Source: Halomonas sp. 25-S5
Lineage (GTDB): Bacteria > Pseudomonadota > Gammaproteobacteria > Pseudomonadales > Halomonadaceae
Assembly (NCBI RefSeq): GCF_029889845.1
Contig: NZ_JARANV010000001.1
Coordinates: 62,001-126,000 of the forward strand
Length of the DNA stretch: 64,000 nucleotides
Direction: 5' to 3'
A model generated the notes under the pieces. It worked only from the letters and a program-made list of their open reading frames with translations, was not told the origin of the DNA and did no database searches. The position numbers and the translations under genes are program-made. Below are positions 39,189-49,800 of this stretch, in pieces (the first letter of the stretch is position 1; every line of letters begins with the position of its first letter).

Positions 39189-42100
39189 ATGCGTATCCAG
39201 GACCTCTTCCAGAAACCGCTGCACCGCCCCATCAACGGGGTGGTGAAGGCCGACCAGAAGGACCGTGAAACGGTCTACCAGGAGCTCGACGAGTACGTGG
39301 TGACCAACGAGCTGGAGAAGCACTTCCGCGCTTTCTTTGAGTCCTACGCCACGCCGCTCAGTGATCCCTCCATCGCCAACCGGGTCGGTGTGTGGATCTC
39401 GGGGTTCTTCGGCTCGGGTAAGTCGCATTTCCTCAAGGCGCTGTCGTACCTGCTGGCCAACATCGAGGCCGAGGACGAGGTCGGGAACCACCGCCGCGCC
39501 GCCGAGTTCTTCGACGAGCACAAGCTCCACGACCCGATGATCCGCGCCGACGTCACCAAGGCGGTGCAGCAGCCGGCCGACGTCATCCTGTTCAATATCG
39601 ACAGCAAGGCGAGCTCCAACGACGGCGGCAACCCGATCCTCAATGTCTTCCTGCGGGTGTTCAACGAGTACCAGGGCTTCAGCGGCGACCACCCGCATAT
39701 TGCCCACATGGAGCGCCACCTGGCCCAGCGCGGTGTGCTGGAGCGCTTCAAGACGGCCTTCCAGGAGGCCAGCGGCATGGTCTGGGAGGAGGAGCGCGAC
39801 GGCTTCCAGTTCTACCAGGACGACATCGAGCAGGCGATCAGCCAGGCGCTGGATCTCTCGCCGGAGGCCGCCCACAAGTGGTTCGAGGATTCCGAGGAGA
39901 CCTTCAGCGTCTCGGTAGAGAACTTCTGCCGTTGGGTGAAAGAGTACCTGGACGCCAAGTCCCCGACTCAGCGTATCGTCTTCATGGTCGACGAGGTGGG
40001 CCAGTTCATCGGCAGCAACACCCGGCTGATGCTGACCCTGCAGACGCTGACCGAGAACCTCGGCACCATCTGCGGCGGTCGCGCCTGGATCGTGGTCACC
40101 TCCCAGGCCGACATGGACGCCGTGCTCGGTGAGATGACCGCCGCCAAGGCCAATGACTTCTCCAAGATCGCCGGGCGCTTCAAGACCCGTCTCTCGCTCT
40201 CCAGCTCCAACTCCGACGAGGTGATCCGCAAGCGCCTGCTGGCCAAGACTCCGGAGGCCAGTGGGGAACTGGCCCAGGTATTCGAGGCCAAGGGCTCGAT
40301 CCTGCGCAATCAGCTCACCTTCGACCGCTCCGGCCCCACGCTCAGGAACGTCGACGGCGTGGAGAGCTTCGTCGCCAACTACCCCTTCGTGCCGTACCAC
40401 TTCCAGCTGGTTCAGAAGGTCTTCGAGGAGATCCGCAAGGTCGGCGCCACCGGGGCGCACCTGGCCTACGGCGAGCGCTCCATGCTCGACGCCTTCCAGA
40501 TGGCCGCCAAGGCGGTAAGCGATCAGGAGGTCGGCGCCCTGGTACCGATGCACAGCTTCTACCGCGCCGTGGAGGGCTTCCTCGATACCGCGGTGAAGCG
40601 CACCATCGATCAGGCCAGCGAGAACGTCGCGCTGGATGACTTCGACGTGGAGATCCTGCGTACCCTGTTCATGATCCGCTACGTGGATCTGGTCAAGGGC
40701 ACCCTCGACAACCTGGTCACGCTCTCCATCACTCGCATCGATGACGACCGCCTGGCGATCCGCGAGCGCCTGGAGGGCACCCTGGCCCGTCTGGAAAAGG
40801 AGAGCCTGGTCACCCGCAACGGCGAGGAGTACCTGTTCCTCACCAACGAGGAGCGCGACATCACGCGCAAGATCAAGGCCACCGAGATCACCAGCAGCGA
40901 CGAGAACAAGCTGCTGGCCGAGATGATCTACAAGGACCGCCTGCGCGACCGCAACAAGTACCGCTACCCCCTCAACAAGACCGATTACACCATCGGCCGC
41001 TACCTGGATGGCCACACCATCGACGGCCGCTTCCAGAGCCAGCTACGCGTCGAGGTGGTCTCGCCGCTGGATATCGATTACGTCCAGAGCTACTCGGTCC
41101 AGAACGGTGAGGCAGGCTGCATCCACCGCAGCAACGAGAACCAGGGTCAGGTGCTGATTCGTCTCGGTGACAACAAGCCCTTCTTCGACGACCTGCGCAC
41201 CTGCTTAAAGACCGAGAAGTACATCCGCTTGAATGCCGCCTCCGGCGACAGCAGCGTGGAGCGCATCCTTGCCGACCGCGGCCGCGAGAACCAGGAGCGT
41301 CGCAAGCACCTGCTGGTACGCCTGGAGGACATGCTGCTGGATGCCGATGTCTACGCCCTGGGTCAGAAGCTCGACATCAACCGCAGCAATCTGAGCACCC
41401 GCCTCGACGACGCCTGCCAGTACCTGCTGGAAAACACCTACAGCAAGCTCGGCTACCTGCAGGTGCTCACCCCCGACCCCATGCGCGAGCTTGTCGCCGT
41501 GATGACCGCCGACGATATAGGTCAGCAGGCCATTGAACTCGACGGCGAAGAAGGCAACCCCCAGGCGGTGCGCGAGGTGGAGCAGTACATCGGCCTGCAC
41601 GGCGGCGAGCCGGTGCCGCTCAACCCGCTCCTGGAGCGCTTCAACAACCGCCCCTTCGGCTGGCCGGTGGAGGAGACCCTGCTGATCCTCGGCCGGCTCT
41701 ATGCCGCAGGAAGGCTCACCTTCCACACCGCCGGCCCGGCGCTGCCCGGCAAGGAGGCCTTCGAGCTGCTCAACAACAGCCGGCGGCGCAGCGAGGTACG
41801 GCTTCAGAAGAAGCGCCAGACCGATGACGCCGTGCTGCGTCAGGTGCGCAACCTTACCAAGGACCTCTTCACCAAGCTCGGGCCCTCCAGCGAGACCGAG
41901 CTCTATGCCTTCTACGTCGAGCAGTTCAGCACCTGGAAGAAGGACCTGGAGGCCTACCGCAGCAAGACCGAGGTGGGCCGCTTCCCAGGGCGTGCCGCCA
42001 TCGACAGCACCCTCAAGGAGGTCGAACGCCTGTTGCGCATCGACGACAGCTTCGATTTCTTCAAGGCGGTGGCCGAGCAGCAGGAGGCCCTGCTCGATCT

Positions 42101-42884
42101 CGAAGAGGAGTACCGCGACCTTCACGAGTTCTTCACCAAGCAGCTCACCACCTGGAAACAGCTGGACCAGGCGCTGACCCGCTTCCAGCCCAACCGCCCG
42201 GCGCTGGAGAAGGAACCCGAAGCGAGGGCAGCCCTGACCGAGCTGGACCGCATCTACGCCTCCGAGGCGCCCTACGGCATGCTGCAGAAGGTCGCCGGGC
42301 TGATTCACACCGTCGACGAGACCAACACCAAGCTGTTGGAACAGAAGCGTGAGCACGCCATCGGTCTGATCGATAAGCGCATCGCCCGGGTCAGCGCCGA
42401 GATCGTCAAGAGCGGCATTGGCACGGCGGAGCTCAGCAACCGCTTGCTTCGCCCGCTGCAGCTGCTCAAACAGGAGATAGAAGCGGCCACCGGCATCGCC
42501 CAGATCTACCTGCTGCAGGGCGATACCGCCAACGACCGCGAGCAGGATAGCCTCGACCAGCTCCACCGCGAACAGCTAGCTGAGGCCGAACGCCAGCGCG
42601 CCGCACGCAAGGGGGTGGAATATGCCGGCACCCGCGATGACGACGCCAAGCCAACAGGCGGTGCTCCCGCATCTGAACCCCAAACGCCCGCCGGCGACGT
42701 GCGCGAAGGCGCCCCGGTAGCCGCCCCCAAGCCCGTCGCCGAGGTCAGCGTCAGCCAGGTGCTCAGCCGCACCCATGAAGGGGTCTACCTGGAGAGCCAG
42801 CAGGAGGTCGACGCCTTCCTCGACGCCCTCAAGCGCGAACTGGAAGGGGCGATCAAGGCGAACAAGCGGATTCGTCTGCGATGA
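39189..42884 (+). CDS. brxC: BrxC, BREX P-loop ATPase
   Basis: A 1231-residue AAA+-like ATPase, the largest core BREX protein. Walker A SGFFGSGKSHFLK is at about residues 71-83 and a Walker B-like IVFMVDEVGQFIG follows near 265. The middle and C-terminal parts are helical and coiled-coil-rich; residues ~1150-1200 form a low-complexity Ala/Pro/Glu linker before a conserved C-terminal end (VSVSQVLSRTHEGVYLES). Full length for the family, with no disruption. It is needed for both methylation-linked self-protection and phage blocking in type 1 BREX. Confidence 0.93.
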   Translation: MRIQDLFQKPLHRPINGVVKADQKDRETVYQELDEYVVTNELEKHFRAFFESYATPLSDPSIANRVGVWISGFFGSGKSHFLKALSYLLANIEAEDEVGNHRRAAEFFDEHKLHDPMIRADVTKAVQQPADVILFNIDSKASSNDGGNPILNVFLRVFNEYQGFSGDHPHIAHMERHLAQRGVLERFKTAFQEASGMVWEEERDGFQFYQDDIEQAISQALDLSPEAAHKWFEDSEETFSVSVENFCRWVKEYLDAKSPTQRIVFMVDEVGQFIGSNTRLMLTLQTLTENLGTICGGRAWIVVTSQADMDAVLGEMTAAKANDFSKIAGRFKTRLSLSSSNSDEVIRKRLLAKTPEASGELAQVFEAKGSILRNQLTFDRSGPTLRNVDGVESFVANYPFVPYHFQLVQKVFEEIRKVGATGAHLAYGERSMLDAFQMAAKAVSDQEVGALVPMHSFYRAVEGFLDTAVKRTIDQASENVALDDFDVEILRTLFMIRYVDLVKGTLDNLVTLSITRIDDDRLAIRERLEGTLARLEKESLVTRNGEEYLFLTNEERDITRKIKATEITSSDENKLLAEMIYKDRLRDRNKYRYPLNKTDYTIGRYLDGHTIDGRFQSQLRVEVVSPLDIDYVQSYSVQNGEAGCIHRSNENQGQVLIRLGDNKPFFDDLRTCLKTEKYIRLNAASGDSSVERILADRGRENQERRKHLLVRLEDMLLDADVYALGQKLDINRSNLSTRLDDACQYLLENTYSKLGYLQVLTPDPMRELVAVMTADDIGQQAIELDGEEGNPQAVREVEQYIGLHGGEPVPLNPLLERFNNRPFGWPVEETLLILGRLYAAGRLTFHTAGPALPGKEAFELLNNSRRRSEVRLQKKRQTDDAVLRQVRNLTKDLFTKLGPSSETELYAFYVEQFSTWKKDLEAYRSKTEVGRFPGRAAIDSTLKEVERLLRIDDSFDFFKAVAEQQEALLDLEEEYRDLHEFFTKQLTTWKQLDQALTRFQPNRPALEKEPEARAALTELDRIYASEAPYGMLQKVAGLIHTVDETNTKLLEQKREHAIGLIDKRIARVSAEIVKSGIGTAELSNRLLRPLQLLKQEIEAATGIAQIYLLQGDTANDREQDSLDQLHREQLAEAERQRAARKGVEYAGTRDDDAKPTGGAPASEPQTPAGDVREGAPVAAPKPVAEVSVSQVLSRTHEGVYLESQQEVDAFLDALKRELEGAIKANKRIRLR

Positions 42885-42911
42885 GACATATGATCTCTAG
42901 GAGCAAATGTT

Positions 42912-45029
42912 ATGGATAGGCAACACGCCGAACAGCTTCTCAAGACCGCGCTGGACGATAATTCCGCCTCTTTTCGCCCGGGGCAGTGGGAAGCGATTGA
43001 TGCACTGGTGAATCAAGGGCGAAAGCTGCTGGTGGTTCAGCGCACCGGCTGGGGCAAGAGCTCGGTCTATTTCATCAGCACACGGATCCTGCGTGACCGC
43101 GGCTTTGGCGTCACCATCATCATCTCGCCGCTGCTGGCCCTGATGCGCAACCAGATCGAGTCGGCTAAACGCTTGGGCATACGGGCAGAGACGATGAACT
43201 CTACCAATAGCCGTGAAGAAGTTGAGGTCGTCAAGAAGGCTTTGATTTCCGGCCAGGTTGACTGCCTGCTGATATCTCCTGAGCGGTTGGCCAACGATGA
43301 ATTCGTGCGAACCGTGCTGATGCCAATCGCCGATCATATCGGGCTGCTAGTGGTCGATGAGGCGCACTGCATCTCCGACTGGGGCCATGACTTCCGTCCC
43401 GACTATCGGCGTATCGTCGGCATCCTACGGCAGCTCCCACCTGGGGTGCCGGTGCTGGGCACCACAGCGACCGCCAACGACAGGGTCATCGACGACATTC
43501 GCACCCAGATGGGAGATATTCTGATCCAGCGTGGCCCGCTGGGGCGTGAGAGCCTGGCACTGCAGGCGATGATATTACCGGATCAGGCCTCTCGCCTCGC
43601 CTGGCTGGCTCAGGTGGTCCCGACGCTCCCGGGCACCGGCATCATCTATACCCTCACCACCCGAGACGCCGAGCAGGTAGCCGACTGGCTTCAGCGTGGT
43701 GGCATCGAGGCTAGCGCCTACTACGGCGATGTCAGCCCGCCCGAATGGCTGCGGGCGCAAGGGTTGACCGACAACAACCGCTATCGCGAGTACCTGGAAG
43801 ATCGACTGCTCCGCAATGAGCTCAAGGTGCTGGTGGCCACCGGAGCACTGGGCATGGGCTACGACAAGCCGGATCTCGGTTTTGTTATCCACTACCAGGC
43901 ACCTGGCTCCATCGTTGCCTACTACCAGCAGGTAGGGCGCGCCGGGCGGGCCATCGACTCTGCACTTGGCGTGCTGATTGCCGGTCACGAAGACGACGAT
44001 ATTCATGAGTATTTTCGGCGCTCGGCGTTTCCGTCGGATCATGAGATCAATACGGTTCTCGACACCCTGGCGCGTTTTGATGGATTGCCGGTTACTCGGA
44101 TTGAACAGCATGCCAACCTGCGACGCAGCCAGATCGACAAGACCTTGAAAATCCTCAGTGTGGAGTCGCCCGCTCCGGTGGTGAAAGATGGCAGTATGTG
44201 GCGACGGACGCCGGTAGCTTATCAGCCAGACTATCAACGTATTCAGCATCTAACTGAAATCCGGCAGCGGGAGTGGCAGCAGGTCAACGACTACATCAAC
44301 ACCACGGGCTGCCTGATGAACTTTCTGCGCCTAGCCCTGGACGATCCGCAGAGCGCGCCCTGTGGCCGATGTACCAATTGTCTGGGCCAGTCGCTGGTGC
44401 CAACTCAGGTCGATCCGCAGCTGATTCATCAGGCAGCGACCTACCAACGCCATGCCGAGATGGCCATCAAGCCACGAAAGCAGGTTGCCGCCAATGCCTT
44501 CCAGCAGTATGGCTTTCGAGGCAACCTTCCCTCTGGCCTGCAGGCACAAGAAGGTCGCGTTCTGTCCCGATGGAATGACGGCGGCTGGGGGCGGCTGGTC
44601 AAACAGGGTAAACATCAGGGCCGGTTCGGCGACGACTTGGTCGAAGCCATGGCCGAGATGATCGAACAGCGCTGGCAGCCGCAATCCCGCCCCGGCTGGG
44701 TATGTGCCGTGCCATCTCTCAATCATCCGCACCTGGTGCCGGATTTCGCCCAGCGGCTGGCCAACCGGCTGGGGCTGCCTTACGTCGATGCTGTACGCAA
44801 GATCAGGCACAATGAGCCCCAGAAAGGCCAGCAGAACCGCTTCCACCAGTGCCGTAACCTTGACGGTGTCTTCGAAGTCGCCAACGGGTTACCGCGAGAA
44901 CCCGTGCTGCTGGTCGATGATATCGTCGACTCAGGCTGGACATTGACCGTGATCGCCGCTCTGCTGCAACGTGCTGGCACGGGGCCTGTCTACCCTACAG
45001 CCCTGGCATCCAGTTCGGTGAATGATTGA
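42912..45029 (+). CDS. RecQ-family DNA helicase fused to a ComF-like phosphoribosyltransferase
   Basis: A 705-residue fusion. Residues ~1-350 are a RecQ-type helicase: FRPGQWEAI (motif 0), RTGWGKSSVYF (Walker A), VVDEAHCISDWGHDFRPDY (DEAH), TTATAND (III) and QQVGRAGRAID (VI). A RecQ zinc motif follows (Cys, then CGRCTNC). There is no HRDC domain. The last ~130 residues are a ComF-like PRTase: KIRHNEPQKGQQNRF...NLDGVFEVANG and the PRPP loop VLLVDDIVDSGWT. AGGAG lies 8 bases before the ATG. Its stop overlaps the DprA-like start (TGATG). It is not a core BREX gene; a nucleic-acid-processing defence role is inferred from its place inside the operon. Confidence 0.87.
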   Translation: MDRQHAEQLLKTALDDNSASFRPGQWEAIDALVNQGRKLLVVQRTGWGKSSVYFISTRILRDRGFGVTIIISPLLALMRNQIESAKRLGIRAETMNSTNSREEVEVVKKALISGQVDCLLISPERLANDEFVRTVLMPIADHIGLLVVDEAHCISDWGHDFRPDYRRIVGILRQLPPGVPVLGTTATANDRVIDDIRTQMGDILIQRGPLGRESLALQAMILPDQASRLAWLAQVVPTLPGTGIIYTLTTRDAEQVADWLQRGGIEASAYYGDVSPPEWLRAQGLTDNNRYREYLEDRLLRNELKVLVATGALGMGYDKPDLGFVIHYQAPGSIVAYYQQVGRAGRAIDSALGVLIAGHEDDDIHEYFRRSAFPSDHEINTVLDTLARFDGLPVTRIEQHANLRRSQIDKTLKILSVESPAPVVKDGSMWRRTPVAYQPDYQRIQHLTEIRQREWQQVNDYINTTGCLMNFLRLALDDPQSAPCGRCTNCLGQSLVPTQVDPQLIHQAATYQRHAEMAIKPRKQVAANAFQQYGFRGNLPSGLQAQEGRVLSRWNDGGWGRLVKQGKHQGRFGDDLVEAMAEMIEQRWQPQSRPGWVCAVPSLNHPHLVPDFAQRLANRLGLPYVDAVRKIRHNEPQKGQQNRFHQCRNLDGVFEVANGLPREPVLLVDDIVDSGWTLTVIAALLQRAGTGPVYPTALASSSVND

Positions 45030-46546
45030 TGACCCTATCGACAGCCGCACAGGCAACTCTCCTGCTTACCAGCTACTTCAGCAAGCCTGCCAAGGGGGCG
45101 GCCAAACCATTGACGCCCACCGAGTGGGGACGCTTTGCCCAATGGCTGCATGAAACAAATCACACACCAGGGGACTTGCTGAGCCATGCCGCGCCTTGGG
45201 TGCTGGGCAAGTGGAGTGATGAGAAGATTCCTCGTGACCGGCTTGAGGCCCTGCTGCAGCGTGGTAGCAGCATGGCGCTGGCCATGGAGAAGTGGCAGCG
45301 CTCGGGCCTGTGGGTCATCACTCGATCCGATCCGGAATACCCAAGGCGACTAAAAAAACGACTGAAGCATGCTGCTCCCCCCGTACTCTACGGCTGTGGC
45401 GATGCTGAGCTTCTCAACGCCGGTGGTCTTGCCGTAGTGGGTTCGCGCAAGGCAGGTAATGATGACCTGACCTATGCGCGCAAGCTGGGAGCGAAAGCCG
45501 CTCAAGCCGCTACAGGGATCGTATCCGGTGGGGCGCGCGGAATAGACGAAGCCGCCATGCAAGGGGCGGTTCAGGAGGGCGGCCCCGTCATTGGAATCCT
45601 CAGTGAAGGCCTCCTCAAGGCGGCGACCTCCAGCCAGTGGCGCCAAGGGCTGATGAATGGCGGCCTTGTGCTGGTCTCGCCCTACTATCCGGAAGCCGGG
45701 TTCAATGCCGGCAACGCCATGGGTCGCAACAAGTATATCTACTGCCTTGCAGATGCCGCCGTCGTGGTGCACTCCGGCAGTAGTGGCGGCACCAAGGCAG
45801 GCGCGGAAGAGAACCTCAAGAAGGGCTGGGTGACGCTCTGGGTGAAGCCCTCACAGGACCCGGAAGCCGGCAACCAGCAGCTTGTCAGTGCTGGTGGCGA
45901 TTGGTGCGCGCAGGAGGTAGACCAGTTAGAGATACAAGCACTGTTCACTCTGCCTCAACCATCGTCGGTGACAGAATCGTCTGCCGATGACCAAACGATC
46001 AGCGCTGCAGAATCTCCCGCTGATAATGGCGATTCCGAAAGCACCGCGGAGCTACCCCAGGCTGACCTTTTTGGTGCCGTGAACGCACCCTTGGAAAACC
46101 TGCAGCAGCCCAAACCGGAATCCGCCTTCGAGCCGACCCCGGAGGGACAGACAGAAGAGGAGGCGGGGCAGACTGCGGCCCCCGAAGCAACGGCGACCGG
46201 CAGCATGGATGCAGCCGCGGATCCTGCCGAGCAAGAACCCGATGCACGCTCAAGTCAGGCACCCTGGCAAGTAGGCGGCATCGATTTTTATCAGCTGTTC
46301 CTGCGCGAGCTGCAACGGTTTGCCCAGTCCCCAAGAACGGTAGATGAGATCGTTGCCGATACGGGACTGCAGAAATCTCAGGTGAATACCTGGCTCAAGC
46401 AGGCCGTGGAAGAGCAGAGAGCGGAAAAGCTCACCCGGCCTGTCCGGTACCTAGCAATTCCAGAGACAGCCGATCCCACCAAGAACGATGTGGAGGGCCA
46501 TGTGCGCCGCTTACGCGCACCGCGTACCTTCGAGACATCATCGTAA
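45029..46546 (+). CDS. DprA/Smf-like DNA-processing protein
   Basis: A 505-residue protein. A helical N-terminus leads to a Rossmann-like DprA domain (about 90-300) with VVGSRKAGNDDLTYARKLG, IVSGGARGIDEAAMQGA, GNAMGRNKYIYCLAD and HSGSSGGTKAGAEENLK, the usual DprA signatures for binding single-stranded DNA or nucleotide. A ~110-residue acidic linker (Glu/Pro/Ala-rich) separates it from a C-terminal winged-helix-like domain (PRTVDEIVADTGLQKSQVN). It starts inside the stop codon of the RecQ fusion gene, so the two are made together. It is longer than chromosomal DprA (~370 residues), suggesting an accessory role rather than transformation. Confidence 0.85.
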   Translation: MTLSTAAQATLLLTSYFSKPAKGAAKPLTPTEWGRFAQWLHETNHTPGDLLSHAAPWVLGKWSDEKIPRDRLEALLQRGSSMALAMEKWQRSGLWVITRSDPEYPRRLKKRLKHAAPPVLYGCGDAELLNAGGLAVVGSRKAGNDDLTYARKLGAKAAQAATGIVSGGARGIDEAAMQGAVQEGGPVIGILSEGLLKAATSSQWRQGLMNGGLVLVSPYYPEAGFNAGNAMGRNKYIYCLADAAVVVHSGSSGGTKAGAEENLKKGWVTLWVKPSQDPEAGNQQLVSAGGDWCAQEVDQLEIQALFTLPQPSSVTESSADDQTISAAESPADNGDSESTAELPQADLFGAVNAPLENLQQPKPESAFEPTPEGQTEEEAGQTAAPEATATGSMDAAADPAEQEPDARSSQAPWQVGGIDFYQLFLRELQRFAQSPRTVDEIVADTGLQKSQVNTWLKQAVEEQRAEKLTRPVRYLAIPETADPTKNDVEGHVRRLRAPRTFETSS

Positions 46547-46736
46547 ATGCCGCACAGCGAAAGGCCTCGATGATCTCACCGAGGCCCTGACGCCGACCGG
46601 GCACTCCCAGTCCATACGCGAAGAGCATAGCTGCCGTGGGCTTTGCCAAACAAGCGCGGATGTGGCGGCGCCCGTTGCTGTACATGGCACCGTCAGCGAC
46701 CGAAAGCTCTTGACGCGCCTGCCCATGCATCAAGTG

Positions 46737-46768
46737 GCCTGTCCCGTGTCCTGGGACACGGGACAGGC
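46737..46768. promoter_or_regulatory. 15-bp-arm palindrome upstream of pglX
   Basis: GCCTGTCCCGTGTCC and GGACACGGGACAGGC form perfect 15-bp arms separated by TG, ending 48 bp before the pglX start. It could be an operator for a dimeric regulator or an mRNA hairpin; no T-run follows. The rest of the 270-bp gap after the DprA-like gene holds a second, 7-bp hairpin (GGCCTCG/CGAGGCC, 46562-46585) and no gene. Confidence 0.6.
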
Positions 46769-46816
46769 GAGAACACCTTGCCCGCCAAGGGCAACCCGCA
46801 AGATCAGGAATCCAGC

Positions 46817-49800
46817 ATGAACACAGGGAACATCAAGAAGTACGCCCCCAAGGCGCGTACCCGCTTCATCGAGACCATGACCCGCCAGGCCGCCCGCTAC
46901 GGCATCAGCTCTGGTCACAAGGGCGAGGGCCACGTAGCGCCCGCCGAGGTGCGTGGCGACGTGATGCTGATCAGCGCCCTGGATGGCCAGACCCACAGTT
47001 TTCCCAAGAGCCTGCGTGGCCCCCGTGAGGCGCTGGCCAAGTGGGTGACCCAGCTGGGTTTCGAGCAGGCCATGGAGCAGGCGGCCTACAGCTGGTTCAA
47101 CCGCCTGTGTGCGATCCGCTTCATGGAGATCAAGGGCTACCTGGATCATGGCCGGCGGGTGCTCTCCCACCCGGACCACGATGGCGGTTTCCAGCTCCTC
47201 GATGACTGCCTGGAGATCGACCTGCCTGCCCTTGACAAGAGCCTGGATACTGCCCGAGTGCGCGAGCTCAAGCTCGACGGCACCCAGGACGAGGCGCTCT
47301 ACCGCGAGCTGCTGCTGGCCCAGTGCCACGCCCTGCACGAGGCCATGCCGTTCCTGTTCGAGCCGCTGGACGACGCCAGCGAGCTGCTGCTACCGGACAA
47401 CCTGACCAAGACCGACTCGCTTATCCGCGAGCTGGTCGAGGCGATTCCCGAGGAAGACTGGCGGGACGTCGAGGTGATCGGCTGGCTCTACCAGTTCTAC
47501 ATCGCCGAGAAGAAGGACCAGGTGATCGGCAAGGTGGTGAAGAGCGAGGACATTCCCGCCGCCACCCAGCTGTTCACCCCCAACTGGATCGTCCAGTACC
47601 TTGTCCAGAACTCCGTCGGCCGTCAGTGGCTGCAGACCTACCCGGATTCCCCCCTCAAGGGCCAGATGCCGTACTACATCGAGCCCGCCGAGCAGGAGCC
47701 CGAGGTGCAGGCCCAGCTGGACGCCATCACCCCGGCCAGCATCGACCCAGAAACCATCAAGGTGCTCGACCCCGCCTGTGGCTCCGGGCATATCCTGGTC
47801 GAGGCCTACAACGTGCTGAAAGCCATCTACGAGGAACGCGGCTACCGCTCCCGGGACATCCCCAAGCTGATCCTGGAGAACAACCTGTTCGGCCTGGATA
47901 TCGACGACCGTGCCGCCCAGCTCGCCGGCTTCGCGCTGCTGATGAAGGCCCGGGAAGACGACCGCCGGATCTTCACAAGAGGCATCCGCCTCAACGTGAT
48001 GGCCCTGCAGAGCACCCAGCACCTGGATGCCAGCACCCTGTGGCGCGACCTCAACCTCACCGGCGACTGGCACCAGGGCCAGTCGCAGAGCCTGTTCGAG
48101 AGTGAGCAGAAACACCTTTCAAGCAACGACAACACCTACAAGGCCATCGTAGACCTGATCGAGCGCTTCCAGGACGCCAAGACCTTCGGCTCGCTGATTG
48201 AAGTACCCAACAGCTTTGAACCCCCACTCAAGACTCTGCTGGAGGTGCTCACCGAGCTCGCTGAGAGTGGTGACACCATGCAGAAGACGGCTGCCAAGCA
48301 GTTGGTGCCGATTGTGCAACAGGCGTGGGTGTTAGCGCAGCGCTATGATACGGTAATTGCTAATCCGCCCTATATGGGCAGTAAGGGGATGAATAAGGCG
48401 CTTAAGGATTTCGCCAAAAACACATACCCCAATAGCAAATCAGACCTTTTTGCTATCTTTATGGAGCACGCCTTTAGCCTGTTGGCTCCACTTGGCTACA
48501 ACGCCCAGGTCAATATGCAGTCGTGGATGTTCCTCTCCAGCTACGAAAAGCTTCGCGAATGGTTGTTGGAAAAAACTACTATCATCACAATGGCCCACTT
48601 AGGCGGCAGGGCGTTCGACAGCATTAGCGGCGAAGTGGTGTCCGCAACAGCCTTTGTGATGGAGAAAATCGCCAACCCGGATTATCTGGGCGCGTATTTA
48701 CGGCTGGTGGAGGGTAAATCCGAGGAAGAGAAGAAGGGAGCACTGCTTGAAGCCACTCAGAACCGAGATTGCGGTTGGTTCTATGAAGGCAGGCCGTATG
48801 ATTTCATGAAGATTCCGGGTAGGCCTATTTCCTATTGGGTTAGCACCACACTTGTAGATTCATTTTCTAACTCAGTATTAATGGAGGATTATACGCCGCC
48901 TAAAAAAGGCCTTGATACGGGTAATAATGATCAATTCTTGAGATATTGGTTCGAGCCAAGTCAAACAAAAGTTGATCTTCCTTATTTTTTAGAACATATA
49001 AATCCAAATAAAAGATGGAGAAGGTATAACAAAGGCGGTGCGTTTAGAAAGTGGTATGGCAACAACGATTACTTGATTGACTGGAATGATAATGGGTCAG
49101 CGGTTAGAGCTTATTCGAGAAGCACCATTCGCAACGAAAAATACTTTGGTAAATACTCGTTGTGTTGGTCAGATGTAACTTCATCTCGCTTCAGCGCCCG
49201 CTTGTCAGGTGAGGGAGCATTGCACGATAATGCTGGGCCAAGTGCTTTTGGCGAAAAAAGCAAGGTCAAATCAAGTTTGGCTTTATTGTGTTCTAAACTA
49301 TCTAATTATTATTTGCCCGTATTGAATCCAACACTGCACTACCAAATAGGAAACATAGCATCGCTGCCAATAGCAAGGAATCTTCCACATAATATTGTAT
49401 CAATCACTGACCAAGCTGTAAGTTTTACGAAGAATGATTGGGATACTTTTGAAACCTCTTGGGACTTCACTGCTTTTCCGCTGCTGAAACTTGACTACCG
49501 GCAGCCGATTCTTAAGGCGGCCTATCGGCAACTATCGGCTCACTGGCGCGATACAACCTTGGAGATGCAACGGCTAGAAGAAGAAAACAACTTCCTGTTC
49601 ATCAATGCCTACGGTCTGCAAAATGAACTAACACCTGAAGTGCCGATAGAAGAAATTACCCTTACCTGCAACCCCGACTATCGCTATAGTGGCAAACGCT
49701 CCAAAGAAGAGTTGGAATCCCTACTCCAGTGCGACACCCTCAAGGAGCTGGTTTCTTATTCCATCGGCTGCATGATGGGCCGCTATTCGCTGGAAAAGCC

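Noticed and set aside
45029-46546. Chromosomal competence dprA
   Set aside because: The core matches DprA, but the gene is coupled to the RecQ fusion, has an extra linker and winged helix, and lies within BREX rather than in the usual dprA neighbourhood.
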